Shown here: positions 1 to 9,350 of the stretch, piece after piece
Layout of the letters: the number at the start of each line of letters is the position of its first letter
How positions within the stretch are numbered: the stretch's first letter is position 1
Origin: Polaribacter sp.
GTDB taxonomy: Bacteria > Bacteroidota > Bacteroidia > Flavobacteriales > Flavobacteriaceae
NCBI GenBank assembly: GCA_029238315.1
Contig: JAQWGI010000015.1
Location: 79,585-143,584 of the forward strand
Length of the DNA: 64,000 bases
Direction: 5' to 3'
Program-made: the position numbers and the translations under genes
Notes under the pieces: generated by a model
The model's database searches: none
What the model was told of the DNA's origin: nothing
Seen by the model: the letters and a program-made list of their open reading frames with translations, nothing else

Positions 1-770
1 AAAAAATTGTAGATCAAAACCCTTATGAAACACCAATGATGATTTATCCTGCTGTACACTATACAATGGGTGGTGTATGGGTAGATTACAATCTAATGAC
101 AACAATTCCTGGATGTTATGCTATTGGAGAAGCAAACTTCTCTGACCATGGAGCAAATAGATTAGGTGCCTCTGCTTTAATGCAAGGTTTAGCTGATGGT
201 TATTTTGTATTACCATATACTATTGGAGATTATTTAGCAGATGATATTAGAACTGGAAAAATAGCAACAGATTCTCCTGAATTTGAAGCTGCTGAAAAAG
301 AAGTTTCAGAAAGAATAGAATTTTTTATCAATAATAAAGGAACACATTCTGTAGATTATTACCACAAAAAATTAGGAAAAATTATGTGGGATAAATGTGG
401 AATGTCTAGAAATGAAACAGGCTTAAAGGAAGCAATAATAGAAATTTCTGAACTTAGAGCTGATTTCTGGAAAAACGTAAATGTACCTGGAACTGCAACA
501 GAATATAACGAACAACTTGCCAAAGCAGGTAGAGTTGCTGATTTCTTAGAGCTAGGAGAGTTATTTGCAAAAGACGCCTTGATAAGAGAAGAATCTGCAG
601 GAGGACACTTTAGAGAAGAATTCCAAACTGAAGATGGAGAAGCAAAAAGAATAAAAGAGTTTCAGTTTGTTTCTGCATGGGAATATAAAGGAGAACCTAA
701 AGATGCAATACTTCACAAAGAAGAATTGGCATACGAAAATATAGAAGTTAAAGAAAGAAGTTATAAATAA
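1..770 (+). CDS. sdhA: Succinate dehydrogenase/fumarate reductase flavoprotein subunit, C-terminal part
   Basis: This frame is open from base 3 of the window and no start codon lies inside, so the gene begins upstream; about 255 codons are visible, ending at TAA 768-770. The segment carries [12 protein letters not shown] and [18 protein letters not shown], the active-site and FAD-contact region of SdhA/FrdA flavoproteins. The enzyme oxidises succinate to fumarate and passes electrons to SdhB at the cytoplasmic membrane. The iron-sulfur subunit starts 7 bases downstream, so the two are co-transcribed; the membrane anchor would be expected upstream, outside the window. The identification is firm; only the truncation by the window edge limits it. 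Confidence 0.96.
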   Translation, partial: KIVDQNPYETPMMIYPAVHYTMGGVWVDYNLMTTIPGCYAIGEANFSDHGANRLGASALMQGLADGYFVLPYTIGDYLADDIRTGKIATDSPEFEAAEKEVSERIEFFINNKGTHSVDYYHKKLGKIMWDKCGMSRNETGLKEAIIEISELRADFWKNVNVPGTATEYNEQLAKAGRVADFLELGELFAKDALIREESAGGHFREEFQTEDGEAKRIKEFQFVSAWEYKGEPKDAILHKEELAYENIEVKERSYK

Positions 771-777
771 AGACATT

Positions 778-1524
778 ATGAATCTTACATTAAAAATTTG
801 GCGTCAAGAGAACGCAAACGACAAAGGGAAAATGGTCGATTACAAAGTGACTGAAATCTCAGAACATATGTCTTTCTTGGAAATGATGGACGTTTTAAAC
901 GAACAACTTGTAAATTCTGGTGAAGAGCCAGTTGCTTTTGATCATGATTGTAGAGAAGGAATTTGCGGTATGTGTTCTATGTATATTAATGGCGAAGCAC
1001 ACGGTCCAGATCGTGGTGTAACTACTTGTCAATTACACATGCGTATGTTTAAAGATGGTGATACAATTACTATAGAGCCATGGAGAGCAGCTGCATTTCC
1101 AGTAATTAAAGATTTAGTTGTAGACAGAAGTGCTTTTGATAGAATACAACACGCTGGTGGATATATTTCTGTAAATACATCTGGAAACACTCAGGATGCT
1201 AATGCAATTCCTATTTCAAAAGAAGCCGCAGATAAAGCAATGGATGCAGCAACATGTATTGGTTGTGGTGCTTGTGTTGCCACTTGTAAAAACTCTTCTG
1301 CAATGTTGTTTGTAGGTGCAAAAGTTTCTCAATACGCATTATTACCACAAGGACAAGTTGAGGCTACAGACCGTGTTTTAAATATGGTTGCTCAGATGGA
1401 TGCTGAAGGCTTTGGTAATTGTACAAATACTGGTGCTTGTGAGGTTGAATGTCCTAAAGGAATTTCTTTAGAAAACATCGCCAGAATGAATAGAGAATTT
1501 TTAAGCGCAAGTTTAAAAGGATAA
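778..1524 (+). CDS. sdhB: Succinate dehydrogenase/fumarate reductase iron-sulfur subunit
   Basis: The 248-residue protein has all three Fe-S cluster motifs in order: a [2Fe-2S] set around residues 59-84 (CREGICGMC and a later Cys), the [4Fe-4S] motif [11 protein letters not shown] from residue 160, and the [3Fe-4S]-type motif [14 protein letters not shown] from residue 215. It relays electrons from the SdhA flavin to the quinone-reducing membrane anchor. It starts 7 bases after sdhA and is followed by a strong hairpin terminator, so it is the last gene of the sdh operon. Length and motifs fit the family used by Bacteroidetes. Confidence 0.97.
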   Translation: MNLTLKIWRQENANDKGKMVDYKVTEISEHMSFLEMMDVLNEQLVNSGEEPVAFDHDCREGICGMCSMYINGEAHGPDRGVTTCQLHMRMFKDGDTITIEPWRAAAFPVIKDLVVDRSAFDRIQHAGGYISVNTSGNTQDANAIPISKEAADKAMDAATCIGCGACVATCKNSSAMLFVGAKVSQYALLPQGQVEATDRVLNMVAQMDAEGFGNCTNTGACEVECPKGISLENIARMNREFLSASLKG

Positions 1525-1545
1525 GTATATTTTAAATACATTAAA

Positions 1546-1579
1546 AAAACCTCATAGTTTTATTACTATGAGGTTTTTC
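1546..1579 (+). terminator. Rho-independent terminator of the sdh operon
   Basis: CCTCATAG (1550-1557) pairs with CTATGAGG (1566-1573), extended by flanking A/T bases and followed by a run of T. It lies 22 bases after the sdhB stop. Confidence 0.85.
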
Positions 1580-1610
1580 TTTTTGGTAATAACCGATAAA
1601 ATAAAGCATA

Positions 1611-1643
1611 AAAAAAGCCTTTTGATTTCTCAAAAAGCTTTTT
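1611..1643 (-). terminator. Terminator of the TonB-dependent receptor gene
   Basis: An A/T-flanked stem around AAAAAGC...GCTTTTT with inner arms TTTGA/TCAAA lies just past the reverse-strand stop codon at 1659 and ends, read on the minus strand, in a T run. The stem is imperfect. Confidence 0.55.
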
Positions 1644-1658
1644 AATATTTTACAATTT

Positions 1659-4457
1659 CTATAAATCCATTGTCCAAGAAATGTAATATTGAGATCCAAT
1701 TGCTCCTACACCCGGCGCACTGAAATACTCTTTACCTCCTAGATTTGCACCACCTAATTTAATAGTAGCTTTCCATTCTGGTAATCTGTAATTTATTTGT
1801 GCATCAATAACCGATCTAGCATCAATCATTCCATCATAAAAAGCAGATTCCCACAAGAAAGCATCTTGCCATCTAAAGTTTACATTAAATCCTAAGTTAT
1901 CAACAACTTCAGATTTTCCAAACTGTAATTTAAACTTGTGCTCAGGAGTATTAAATCCTGCTTCAAAATCTGGATTGCTTGCTCCAGAAACACCAAACTT
2001 AGCAAAAGAATAATTAAAACTTACATCGTATCCATTAAACACCTTAGTTGCAACACCTAAACCTAATCCTGCAGAAGTAATATCTGCATCAGAGTTAGAA
2101 TCGAAAGCCACACCTTTATAATCTCCACTTTGAAGCGCTACTAATGCAATTGGTGTTGGACCACCTCCTAAAGGAGTTAAATCTACAACTTCAGTCAATG
2201 AAACATCTCCATAAAGCGGTGCTACAACATTTTCACTTGCAATAAAGTCTTTATATTTATTGTAATACACGTTTAAATCAATAGTAATACCCTTAATAAT
2301 ACCTCTATAACCAACTTCAAAAGCAGTTACATGTTCTGGTTTTACAAAGTCTACATTAGATTTTCTTAAATCTGCTGGGTTTCCAGAAGCTAAGAAAGAT
2401 GCAATAGAAGTAGCTGTCCATGAATTGTTATATGCCATACTACCAGATAAAACCTGAGAAGAACCAATTCCGCTTGCTCCACCAGTTACTGCATTAATAT
2501 AACCAGCCAATGCAGGGTCTATACCTAATGCGTAAGGCAATGATCTATATCTGTTAATGTTATCTGGAGCTGTACCAACCAAAATTCCTGAACCAGCATC
2601 TAAACCAATATATTGATCTTGAGTAGTTGGGTTTCTGAATCCTGTTTGAATAGAAGCTCTAAAGTTATGGTTCTTGTCTTCTCCTGCAGCATATGCTAAA
2701 GATAACCTTGGAGAAATATTACCATCAAAATTTTGTGCTTTGTCGTATCTACCAGAAGCAGTTACTTTTAAGCGATCATCCATAAATTTATCTTGAATCT
2801 GTGCATATGCGCCGAATTCATCATAAGTAATAGGAGCATTGTAGTCTGTAAAAATTGTACCAAATGAATTTAATGAGTATGTTCTAAATGAAGAACCGAA
2901 TTGTACATCTGCAAAATCTATATACTTTCTTAAGTTAAAGTTAGCATCTACATGATAAATTTTAGATTCATCTTGGAATTTAGAACCTGTTGTTAAATCT
3001 GGATCAGCAGTTATTCTTGCTTTTACAGCATTAAATTCTTCACTTCCTGGAGCTAAACGATTTCTATCTGCAAATGATCTTGCAATTGCTGGATTTCCTC
3101 CTGGTACTCCAGGTACAAATCCTGCTAAAGCACCACCGAACTCAGTAAACCACTGTGTGTCAGATTTCCAAGCCCTGTTGATGTTGATAGCTGCAAAACG
3201 TGTATCATAAGAGTCTCCTGCATCCTCACTAGTAATGTATCCTCTAATGAAAAAATCTTTACCACGAACCTCTAATTTATTTTGAAACATTTCAAAGTTC
3301 TTGATATTATATCTATTTTGTCCTTGGTAAATAGTATTTCCTGTTCCGTATTTAGAATTAAAGATAAACTCTATACGATCATCACCAAAAGGTCTATAGT
3401 TTAATGACAAACCTAGCTTTAAACTTTTCGCTTGATTGTCCATTAAGTCATTATCTGTATAACCTGTTCTAGTAACTCTTCCTATTCCTGGGATGTTTGT
3501 TCCCACTTCATCTCCATACACATTTAATCCATTATAAGCTGGGTTTCCTGCATGGCTAGTAGATGCTGGGTTCGTCTCATCTCTATAATCTGTTGCGTAC
3601 CAATCAGTACCTTCTAAATAAGACACTGTTGCTTTTGCTGCAAATTCTTCAGAAAAAACATGGGCCATTCTAACACTTGTGTCCACATATTCATTTACTC
3701 CGGCAGCATCTTGGCTTGTCAATCCTGATTTCATTACAAAACTAACTCCAGGCGCATCAAATGGAGATTTACTAGTCATAAACATGATTCCATTAAAAGC
3801 GTTAGCTCCATATAAAGCAGAAGAAGCTCCTGGTAATAATTCAACAGTGTTTACGTCTAATTCAGACATCCCTAATAAATTCCCTAAAGCAAAGTTTAGT
3901 GCAGGAGAAGAGTTATCCATCCCGTCTACTAGCTGCATAAAACGTTCATTTGCAAAAGTTGCAAATCCACGTGTATTTACAGATTTAAACGTTAAACTAT
4001 TAGAGTTGACGTCAACACCTTTTAGGTTTTCTAATCCGTCGTAAAACGATGGAGAAGACGTGTTTCTGATAGCTCTAATATCCATTCTTTCTACCGTAAC
4101 TGGAGATTCCATAATACGCTCTGGTGTTCGAGAAGCAGATACAACAACTTCATCTAGAGAAGTTGCATTTTCTGTTAGAGTTACTGATACTTTTTGATTA
4201 TTTGTAGTAATCGCTATTTTTTGAGTTTTGTAACCCAACATAGAGATTTCTATGTTAAACGGAGGCGTTTCCGAAAACATCATTGTAAATTTCCCGTCAA
4301 AATCGGTATTAGTACCGACCGACTTACTCTCAACTTTAACGTTAGCCCCTGGTAAAGGCTCGCCGTTAGCGTCTGATACGGTTCCTGAGACCGCAGTCTG
4401 AGCAAACATAAAAACACTGGTAAACATTGCAAATGCAATAAGTAATAGTTTTTTCAT
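1659..4457 (-). CDS. TonB-dependent outer-membrane receptor
   Basis: This 932-residue protein starts with a clear Sec signal peptide (MKKLLLIAFAMFTSVFMFAQ). A carboxypeptidase-like regulatory beta-sandwich (about residues 24-100, with NGEPLPGANVKV) follows, then a plug domain (about 110-230, with VELLPGASSALYGANAFNG) and a long beta-barrel ending in an aromatic-rich C-terminus (YYISWTMDL). Such proteins import large or scarce ligands across the outer membrane using TonB energy. No SusD-like partner is adjacent, so it is not an obvious SusC/SusD glycan importer, and the ligand cannot be inferred. It is monocistronic: divergent from ribF and convergent with sdhB. Confidence 0.9.
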   Translation of the reverse strand: MKKLLLIAFAMFTSVFMFAQTAVSGTVSDANGEPLPGANVKVESKSVGTNTDFDGKFTMMFSETPPFNIEISMLGYKTQKIAITTNNQKVSVTLTENATSLDEVVVSASRTPERIMESPVTVERMDIRAIRNTSSPSFYDGLENLKGVDVNSNSLTFKSVNTRGFATFANERFMQLVDGMDNSSPALNFALGNLLGMSELDVNTVELLPGASSALYGANAFNGIMFMTSKSPFDAPGVSFVMKSGLTSQDAAGVNEYVDTSVRMAHVFSEEFAAKATVSYLEGTDWYATDYRDETNPASTSHAGNPAYNGLNVYGDEVGTNIPGIGRVTRTGYTDNDLMDNQAKSLKLGLSLNYRPFGDDRIEFIFNSKYGTGNTIYQGQNRYNIKNFEMFQNKLEVRGKDFFIRGYITSEDAGDSYDTRFAAININRAWKSDTQWFTEFGGALAGFVPGVPGGNPAIARSFADRNRLAPGSEEFNAVKARITADPDLTTGSKFQDESKIYHVDANFNLRKYIDFADVQFGSSFRTYSLNSFGTIFTDYNAPITYDEFGAYAQIQDKFMDDRLKVTASGRYDKAQNFDGNISPRLSLAYAAGEDKNHNFRASIQTGFRNPTTQDQYIGLDAGSGILVGTAPDNINRYRSLPYALGIDPALAGYINAVTGGASGIGSSQVLSGSMAYNNSWTATSIASFLASGNPADLRKSNVDFVKPEHVTAFEVGYRGIIKGITIDLNVYYNKYKDFIASENVVAPLYGDVSLTEVVDLTPLGGGPTPIALVALQSGDYKGVAFDSNSDADITSAGLGLGVATKVFNGYDVSFNYSFAKFGVSGASNPDFEAGFNTPEHKFKLQFGKSEVVDNLGFNVNFRWQDAFLWESAFYDGMIDARSVIDAQINYRLPEWKATIKLGGANLGGKEYFSAPGVGAIGSQYYISWTMDL

Positions 4458-4613
4458 AATGTATAATATTTGTTATCTAACGTGCAAAATACAATTTTTT
4501 TTGAGATTGTTAAAGAACTACTAAAAAAATTAAAGTTCTGTTAAAATAAATAGATGATTTTTAGCAAATTAAGATTTATCAATTCTCTGACCGTTTTTCA
4601 TTGAATCAAATTG

Positions 4614-4621
4614 TAACTTTG
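4614..4621 (+). promoter_or_regulatory. Bacteroidetes -7 box upstream of ribF
   Basis: TAACTTTG matches the TAnnTTTG consensus and lies 17 bases before the TTG start of ribF. A clean -33 TTG at the usual 17-20 base spacing is not evident. Confidence 0.5.
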
Positions 4622-4638
4622 CGAAAATTAATTTTACT

Positions 4639-5571
4639 TTGGAAATAATCCACTCGCTTTCTAGTTATATTCACACAGAAAAAACAGTTGTTACTATTGG
4701 CACTTTTGATGGCGTACATATTGGTCATCAAAAAATAATAGACCAAGTTGTGAAAACGGCAAAAAAATCAGGAATGAAAGCTGTTTTGCTAACGTTTTTT
4801 CCGCACCCTAGAATGGTTTTACAACAAAATGTATCTATTGAGTTAATTAACACTATTGATGAGAGAGCAGAGTTGTTGTCAAAAACTGGTTTAGATTATT
4901 TAATTATTCATCCTTTTAGTTTAGAGTTTTCTAGGTTAATGGCTTTAGATTTTGTTAGAAAAATACTCGTAAATCAGTTAAATACTTCAAAATTAATTAT
5001 TGGTTATGATCATCATTTTGGGAAAAACAGAGAAGGCAATTTAGAACAACTCACAGAATATAGTCATTTATACAATTTTGACGTTGAAGAAATACCTGTA
5101 CAAGACATTAATGAGGTGGCGGTGAGTTCTACCAAAATTAGAAAAGCATTGTCAGAAAAAAACATCAAAACTGCCAATAAATACTTAGGGTACAACTTTA
5201 TGTTAAGCGGTAACGTTGTAAATGGGAGGCAGTTAGGTGGTGAGATTGGTTTTCCAACGGCAAATTTAAATGTTAAAGAAGCGTATAAATTAATACCAAA
5301 AATAGGTGTTTATGTTGTAAAATCTCAAATCGAAAAGGATATTGTATATGGTATGATGAACATCGGTTTTAGACCAACTTTAGAAGGAACACATCAAACA
5401 ATTGAAGTTCATTTTTTTGATTTTAACAACGATTTATACGGTCAAAATTTAACGATTGAAGTGTTATATTTTTTAAGAGATGAACAAAAATTTGATTCTA
5501 TAGAGCAGCTAATTTCTCAGTTAAAAGAAGACAAAAAAACAGCTTTAAACTACCTACAAAACAATCTATAA
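4639..5571 (+). CDS. ribF: Bifunctional riboflavin kinase / FAD synthetase
   Basis: The 310-residue protein has an N-terminal nucleotidyltransferase domain (GTFDGVHIGHQKII at about 21-34; FFPHPR; SSTKIRKAL) that adenylates FMN, and a C-terminal flavokinase domain (GRQLGGEIGFPTANL, then NIGFRPT) that phosphorylates riboflavin. It makes FMN and FAD in the cytoplasm. The start is TTG at 4639: no in-frame ATG lies upstream and the conserved N-terminus begins right after it. A -7 box (TAACTTTG, 4614-4621) precedes it. serS follows with its own promoter. Confidence 0.95.
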   Translation: MEIIHSLSSYIHTEKTVVTIGTFDGVHIGHQKIIDQVVKTAKKSGMKAVLLTFFPHPRMVLQQNVSIELINTIDERAELLSKTGLDYLIIHPFSLEFSRLMALDFVRKILVNQLNTSKLIIGYDHHFGKNREGNLEQLTEYSHLYNFDVEEIPVQDINEVAVSSTKIRKALSEKNIKTANKYLGYNFMLSGNVVNGRQLGGEIGFPTANLNVKEAYKLIPKIGVYVVKSQIEKDIVYGMMNIGFRPTLEGTHQTIEVHFFDFNNDLYGQNLTIEVLYFLRDEQKFDSIEQLISQLKEDKKTALNYLQNNL

Positions 5572-5577
5572 AAGACA

Positions 5578-5608
5578 TTGCTAAATTGTTGAGGTTGCTG
5601 TATCTTTG
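5578..5608 (+). promoter_or_regulatory. Promoter of serS
   Basis: TTG at 5578-5580 and TATCTTTG at 5601-5608 are separated by 20 bases, a good match to the Bacteroidetes TTG-N19/20-TAnnTTTG vegetative promoter. The serS ATG is 20 bases downstream of the -7 box. Confidence 0.7.
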
Positions 5609-5628
5609 TGACTATTAAAAAATAAAAG

Positions 5629-6903
5629 ATGTTACAAGTTCAGTTTATTAGAGACAACAAAAAAAATGTTTTAGAAGGTTTGGCAAAACGTAATTTTGCA
5701 GATGCTGAAGCAATTATTGACGATGTTTTAACTACGGATGAAAATCGTAGAACCACACAAACCTCATTAGACAATATTTTAGCAGAATCTAATACAATTT
5801 CCAAAGAGATTGGTGAGCTTTTTAAATCTGGACAAGCGCAAAAAGCAACTCTTTTAAAAGAAAAAACAACTCAGCTAAAAGACCAATCTAAAGAATTGAC
5901 AGCACAATTAAATGCTTTTTCTGACCGCTTACAAGAAGTACTGTATCAAATTCCAAATATTCCGCACAGTTCTGTAAAAGCAGGGAAATCTGATGAAGAC
6001 AATGAACATGTTTTTTCTGAGGGAGTAATTCCTGCATTAGGTAAAAATGCCCTACCGCATTGGGAGCTTGCTAAAAAATATGATATTATAGATTTTGAAT
6101 TAGGAACTAAAATTACAGGAGCCGGGTTTCCTGTTTATAAAGGCAAAGGAGCAAAATTACAACGTGCCTTAATCAACTACTTTTTAGATAAAAATATTGA
6201 AGCTGGTTATAAAGAGTATCAAGTTCCGCATTTGGTAAATACTGCATCTGCTACGGCAACAGGTCAATTACCAGATAAGGATGGACAAATGTATCACTCT
6301 ACGATTGATGACCTATATTTAATACCGACTGCAGAAGTGCCAATTACAAATATGTTTCGTGGAAATTTAGTAACAGAAAACGATTTTCCTATAACTGCAA
6401 CTGGTTATACTCCTTGTTTTCGTAGAGAAGCTGGAAGTTATGGAGCGCATGTTCGCGGATTAAATAGATTGCATCAATTTGATAAAGTAGAAATTGTAAG
6501 AGTTGAACACCCTGATAATTCTTACACAGCGTTAAACGGAATGGTAGATCACATTAAAGAAATTTTACGCGAATTAAAACTACCCTATAGAATTTTGCGT
6601 TTGTGTGGTGGCGACACTGGTTTTACAGCGGCATTAACATTTGATTTTGAAGTGTTTTCTACTGCTCAAGACAGATGGTTAGAAATTAGTTCTGCCTCTA
6701 ACTTCGAAACGTATCAAGCCAATAGATTAAAGTTGCGTTTTAAAAATAAAGAAGGTAAAAGTCAGTTAGCACACACGTTAAACGGAAGTTCTCTTGCATT
6801 GCCTAGGGTTTTAGCGGGGATTTTAGAAAACTATCAAACAGAAGACGGAATTAAAATTCCGGATGTTCTTGTGCCGTATTGTGGTTTTGATATGATAGAT
6901 TAA
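5629..6903 (+). CDS. serS: Seryl-tRNA synthetase
   Basis: This 424-residue class II synthetase has the N-terminal antiparallel coiled-coil arm (about residues 30-110) that grips the long variable arm of tRNA-Ser. The catalytic core has motif 2 (CFRREAGSYGAHVRGLNRLH) and motif 3 (LNGSSLALPRVLAGILENYQ), plus the EISSASNFETYQANR signature. It charges tRNA-Ser in the cytoplasm. Length is typical. It follows ribF by 57 bases but has its own promoter. Confidence 0.97.
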   Translation: MLQVQFIRDNKKNVLEGLAKRNFADAEAIIDDVLTTDENRRTTQTSLDNILAESNTISKEIGELFKSGQAQKATLLKEKTTQLKDQSKELTAQLNAFSDRLQEVLYQIPNIPHSSVKAGKSDEDNEHVFSEGVIPALGKNALPHWELAKKYDIIDFELGTKITGAGFPVYKGKGAKLQRALINYFLDKNIEAGYKEYQVPHLVNTASATATGQLPDKDGQMYHSTIDDLYLIPTAEVPITNMFRGNLVTENDFPITATGYTPCFRREAGSYGAHVRGLNRLHQFDKVEIVRVEHPDNSYTALNGMVDHIKEILRELKLPYRILRLCGGDTGFTAALTFDFEVFSTAQDRWLEISSASNFETYQANRLKLRFKNKEGKSQLAHTLNGSSLALPRVLAGILENYQTEDGIKIPDVLVPYCGFDMID

Positions 6904-6967
6904 GAAGTCAATTTTAATTACAAAGAATAATATCAAGTAGGTTTTGAGGCTCCTTAAAAATTACTTT

Positions 6968-7111
6968 TTAGTTTGCAACCACTGCAACTATTAACCTTTT
7001 GTATTTGTTCATTTCTAACAATGCATTTAAATAAGCAGGTATTTGTCCGTTTTGCATATGCTGTTTAGAATTTTTTTTTGCTTCTTCGTATTGTAGTATT
7101 AAATTTCCCAT
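6968..7111 (-). CDS. Small conserved-looking protein of unknown function (47 aa)
   Basis: An ATG at 7111 (reverse strand) opens a 47-codon frame ending in TAA at 6968-6970. The product is basic and mostly helical in character, with the stretches ILQYEEAKKNSK and AYLNALLEMNKYKRLIVAV; no signal peptide or membrane segment is visible. Similar short proteins resemble ones I associate with other Flavobacteriaceae, but I cannot check this here. Support comes from a sigma-54-like element (7145-7161) placed about 34 bases upstream, in the right orientation, in an otherwise unexplained 330-base gap. Function unknown. Confidence 0.5.
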   Translation of the reverse strand: MGNLILQYEEAKKNSKQHMQNGQIPAYLNALLEMNKYKRLIVAVVAN

Positions 7112-7144
7112 AATAATAAGTTTGTTAAGTGCTCTTCTACAATA

Positions 7145-7161
7145 GACAAGTTCCGTGCCAA
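7145..7161 (-). promoter_or_regulatory. Sigma-54-like promoter element upstream of the small ORF
   Basis: Read on the reverse strand the sequence is TTGGCACGGAACTTGTC. It matches the -24 half TTGGCAC exactly and the -12 half TTGC at three of four bases, with the correct 12-base offset between the GG and the downstream G. A start site about 12 bases further on would leave a leader of about two dozen bases before the ATG at 7111. Confidence 0.45.
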
Positions 7162-7221
7162 AATGTTACACTGCATTTTTAGAAACCTAAAAATTTAATA
7201 AGAATTTAACGTTCTTGTACG

Positions 7222-7229
7222 TATATTTG
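7222..7229 (+). promoter_or_regulatory. -7 box upstream of the TPR protein gene
   Basis: TATATTTG matches TAnnTTTG and ends 6 bases before the preferred ATG at 7236, so the transcript would be nearly leaderless. No clear -33 TTG at standard spacing. Confidence 0.4.
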
Positions 7230-7235
7230 AATATC

Positions 7236-9008
7236 ATGAAAAAAATAATTGTTTTCTGTTTTATTTCTGTAAGCTCCTTTATTTACGGGCAGAATAACTT
7301 TTTGTTAGCAGAGAAGTATTATCAAAATAATGAGTTTGAAAAAGCTGCAGAACTCTATAAAACGCTTTTTAAAAAAAACCAATACAACACAACATACTTA
7401 AAAAGACTGATCAATTCTTATCAGGAAATTTCTAAATTCAACGAAGTAGAAAAACTCCTAGAAAATCAATTACAAAAACAACCAACTCACACTTATTTGT
7501 ATGTTGAATTAGGCTATAATTATGATAGGCAGCAACAAAAAGAAACCGCTAAAACATATTACGCTAAAGCAATCAACGCCATAAAAAAGAACACTAGAAT
7601 GGGTAGTGTAACCGCTAGGTTATTTAATAGCAATGCTCTTTTAGACTATGCTATTTGGGCTTATAAAGAAACCATGCAACACAATCCAAACGCCAATTAT
7701 GAAATTCAGATTGCTCAAATTTATGGAGAAAAAGGAGCTTTTAAAGAAATGTTTTCTTCGTACATTAATCTAATTGATAAAGATGAAAACTACCTAAATA
7801 CTGTTCAACGACTATCAAGTACTTTTATTACTGATGACCCACTAAATGAACAAAACATTCTATTCAAAAAAACACTTATTAAAAAATCAGTTAGCAAACC
7901 AAAAAATGTTTGGAATATTTTATTAAGCTGGCTATTTACCCAACAAAAAGAATATGAAAAAGCGTTGATACAAGAAAAAGCACTTTTTAAGAGAGATCCT
8001 GCTTATCTTGTTAATATTATTGATTTAGGCGTTAATGCGTTTAATCGTAAAAGTTATACAACTGCAAAAAAGTGCTTTGAATTTGTCTTGCAAAAAAGCA
8101 AGAATATAAATCAATTGTTAACCGCAAATTTATATGTCGTTAAAATTGCCATAACCACCAATCAAGAAAAAGTTGATTCTCTCTTTAAAGATATTTTTAG
8201 CCGTTATGGAAAAACAGCAACAACCATAAAAATTCAGCTAGAATACGCAGACTATTTAACTTTTAAAAAGAACAATCCTGAAAAAGCAATAACTGTTTTA
8301 TCTACTGCAAAATCAATTGCAGCATCTAAATTTGAACAAGCAGAAATTAAATTAAAATTAGGTGATATTTATGTTTTTACAGGAAATTATAACAGTGCTT
8401 TGATTTATTTCTCTCAAGTACAAACCAGTATTAAAAACCATCCGATAGCACAAAAAGCGCGTTTTAAAGTAGCGCAAACTTCTTATTTTAAAAACGATTT
8501 TAAATGGGCCTTTTCTCAGTTAAAAGTTTTAAAGGCTTCTACAACACAGCTCATTGCAAATGATGCACTTGATTTGTTTTTAACTATTTCAGACAATCAG
8601 CCAAAAGATTCTCTAGATCTTGGTTTGCAATTGTATGCAAAAGCAGATTTGCTAGCTTTTCAAAATAAAAACAGGCAAGCAATTGACGTATTACAACACT
8701 TATTAACTAATTATAAAGGGCAGAAAATAGAAGATGAGTCGTTGTTTAAGCAAGCTAATTTATTTACAAAAACAAATCGTTTTAAAGAAGCAATTGATAA
8801 TTATACTCAAATTATTACATTAAATAAAGAAGGTATTTTTGTTGATGATGCACGCTATTTAATTGCAGAAATTTATCTATCAAAATTAAATAACACAGAA
8901 AAAGCTTCAGAGTATTATCAAAAGATTATTTTTGAACATCCGTCTAGTATTTATTTGGTAGATGCCAGGGAAAAATATCGAAAATTACGAGGCGATACAA
9001 TTAATTAA
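7236..9008 (+). CDS. Secreted tetratricopeptide-repeat protein
   Basis: The frame opens at 7215 (TTG) but the ATG at 7236 is preferred because it places a signal peptide (MKKIIVFCFISVSSFIYGQ) at the N-terminus; this gives 590 residues. The mature protein is a run of helix-turn-helix repeats of TPR type (for example FEKAAELYKTLF near the start, FKEAIDNYTQII and KASEYYQKIIFEHP near the end). It is a periplasmic scaffold-like protein; no catalytic motif is visible. It sits 10 bases upstream of the DUF4286-rsmA-mgtE genes and may be co-transcribed with them. Specific role unknown. Confidence 0.85.
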   Translation: MKKIIVFCFISVSSFIYGQNNFLLAEKYYQNNEFEKAAELYKTLFKKNQYNTTYLKRLINSYQEISKFNEVEKLLENQLQKQPTHTYLYVELGYNYDRQQQKETAKTYYAKAINAIKKNTRMGSVTARLFNSNALLDYAIWAYKETMQHNPNANYEIQIAQIYGEKGAFKEMFSSYINLIDKDENYLNTVQRLSSTFITDDPLNEQNILFKKTLIKKSVSKPKNVWNILLSWLFTQQKEYEKALIQEKALFKRDPAYLVNIIDLGVNAFNRKSYTTAKKCFEFVLQKSKNINQLLTANLYVVKIAITTNQEKVDSLFKDIFSRYGKTATTIKIQLEYADYLTFKKNNPEKAITVLSTAKSIAASKFEQAEIKLKLGDIYVFTGNYNSALIYFSQVQTSIKNHPIAQKARFKVAQTSYFKNDFKWAFSQLKVLKASTTQLIANDALDLFLTISDNQPKDSLDLGLQLYAKADLLAFQNKNRQAIDVLQHLLTNYKGQKIEDESLFKQANLFTKTNRFKEAIDNYTQIITLNKEGIFVDDARYLIAEIYLSKLNNTEKASEYYQKIIFEHPSSIYLVDAREKYRKLRGDTIN

Positions 9009-9018
9009 TTATAAATAA

Positions 9019-9348
9019 ATGTATATCTATAACGTTACTTTAAGCATTGACAAAAGTATTCATAAAGAATGGTTAAAATGGATTCAAGAACACATTCCGG
9101 AAGTATTAGCAACTGGTAAATTTACCTCAGCAAAATTAACGCAAGTTTTAGTAGAAGAAGATATGGGCGGCATTACATATTCTGTACAATACACTGCAAA
9201 ATCTAGAGAAGATTTAGACAGCTACTACAATGAAGATGCAGCCAGGTTAAGAGGAGGAGGAGTGCAGAAGTTTGCTGATAAAATGTTGGCATTTAGAACT
9301 GAATTGAGGGTTGTAAATGAGTTTTTCTCGAATGAATTAAAAAATTAA
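9019..9348 (+). CDS. DUF4286 family protein
   Basis: This 109-residue cytoplasmic protein ([21 protein letters not shown] at the start, GGITYSVQY in the middle) belongs by pattern to DUF4286, a small ferredoxin-fold-like family usually found directly before rsmA in Flavobacteriaceae. It lies 10 bases after the TPR gene and 2 bases before rsmA, so translation is probably coupled. The function is not established. Confidence 0.85.
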   Translation: MYIYNVTLSIDKSIHKEWLKWIQEHIPEVLATGKFTSAKLTQVLVEEDMGGITYSVQYTAKSREDLDSYYNEDAARLRGGGVQKFADKMLAFRTELRVVNEFFSNELKN

Positions 9349-9350
9349 AT

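Noticed and set aside
3679..4044. Forward 121-codon frame inside the TonB receptor gene
   Set aside because: Antisense of the plug domain; no start signal or family.
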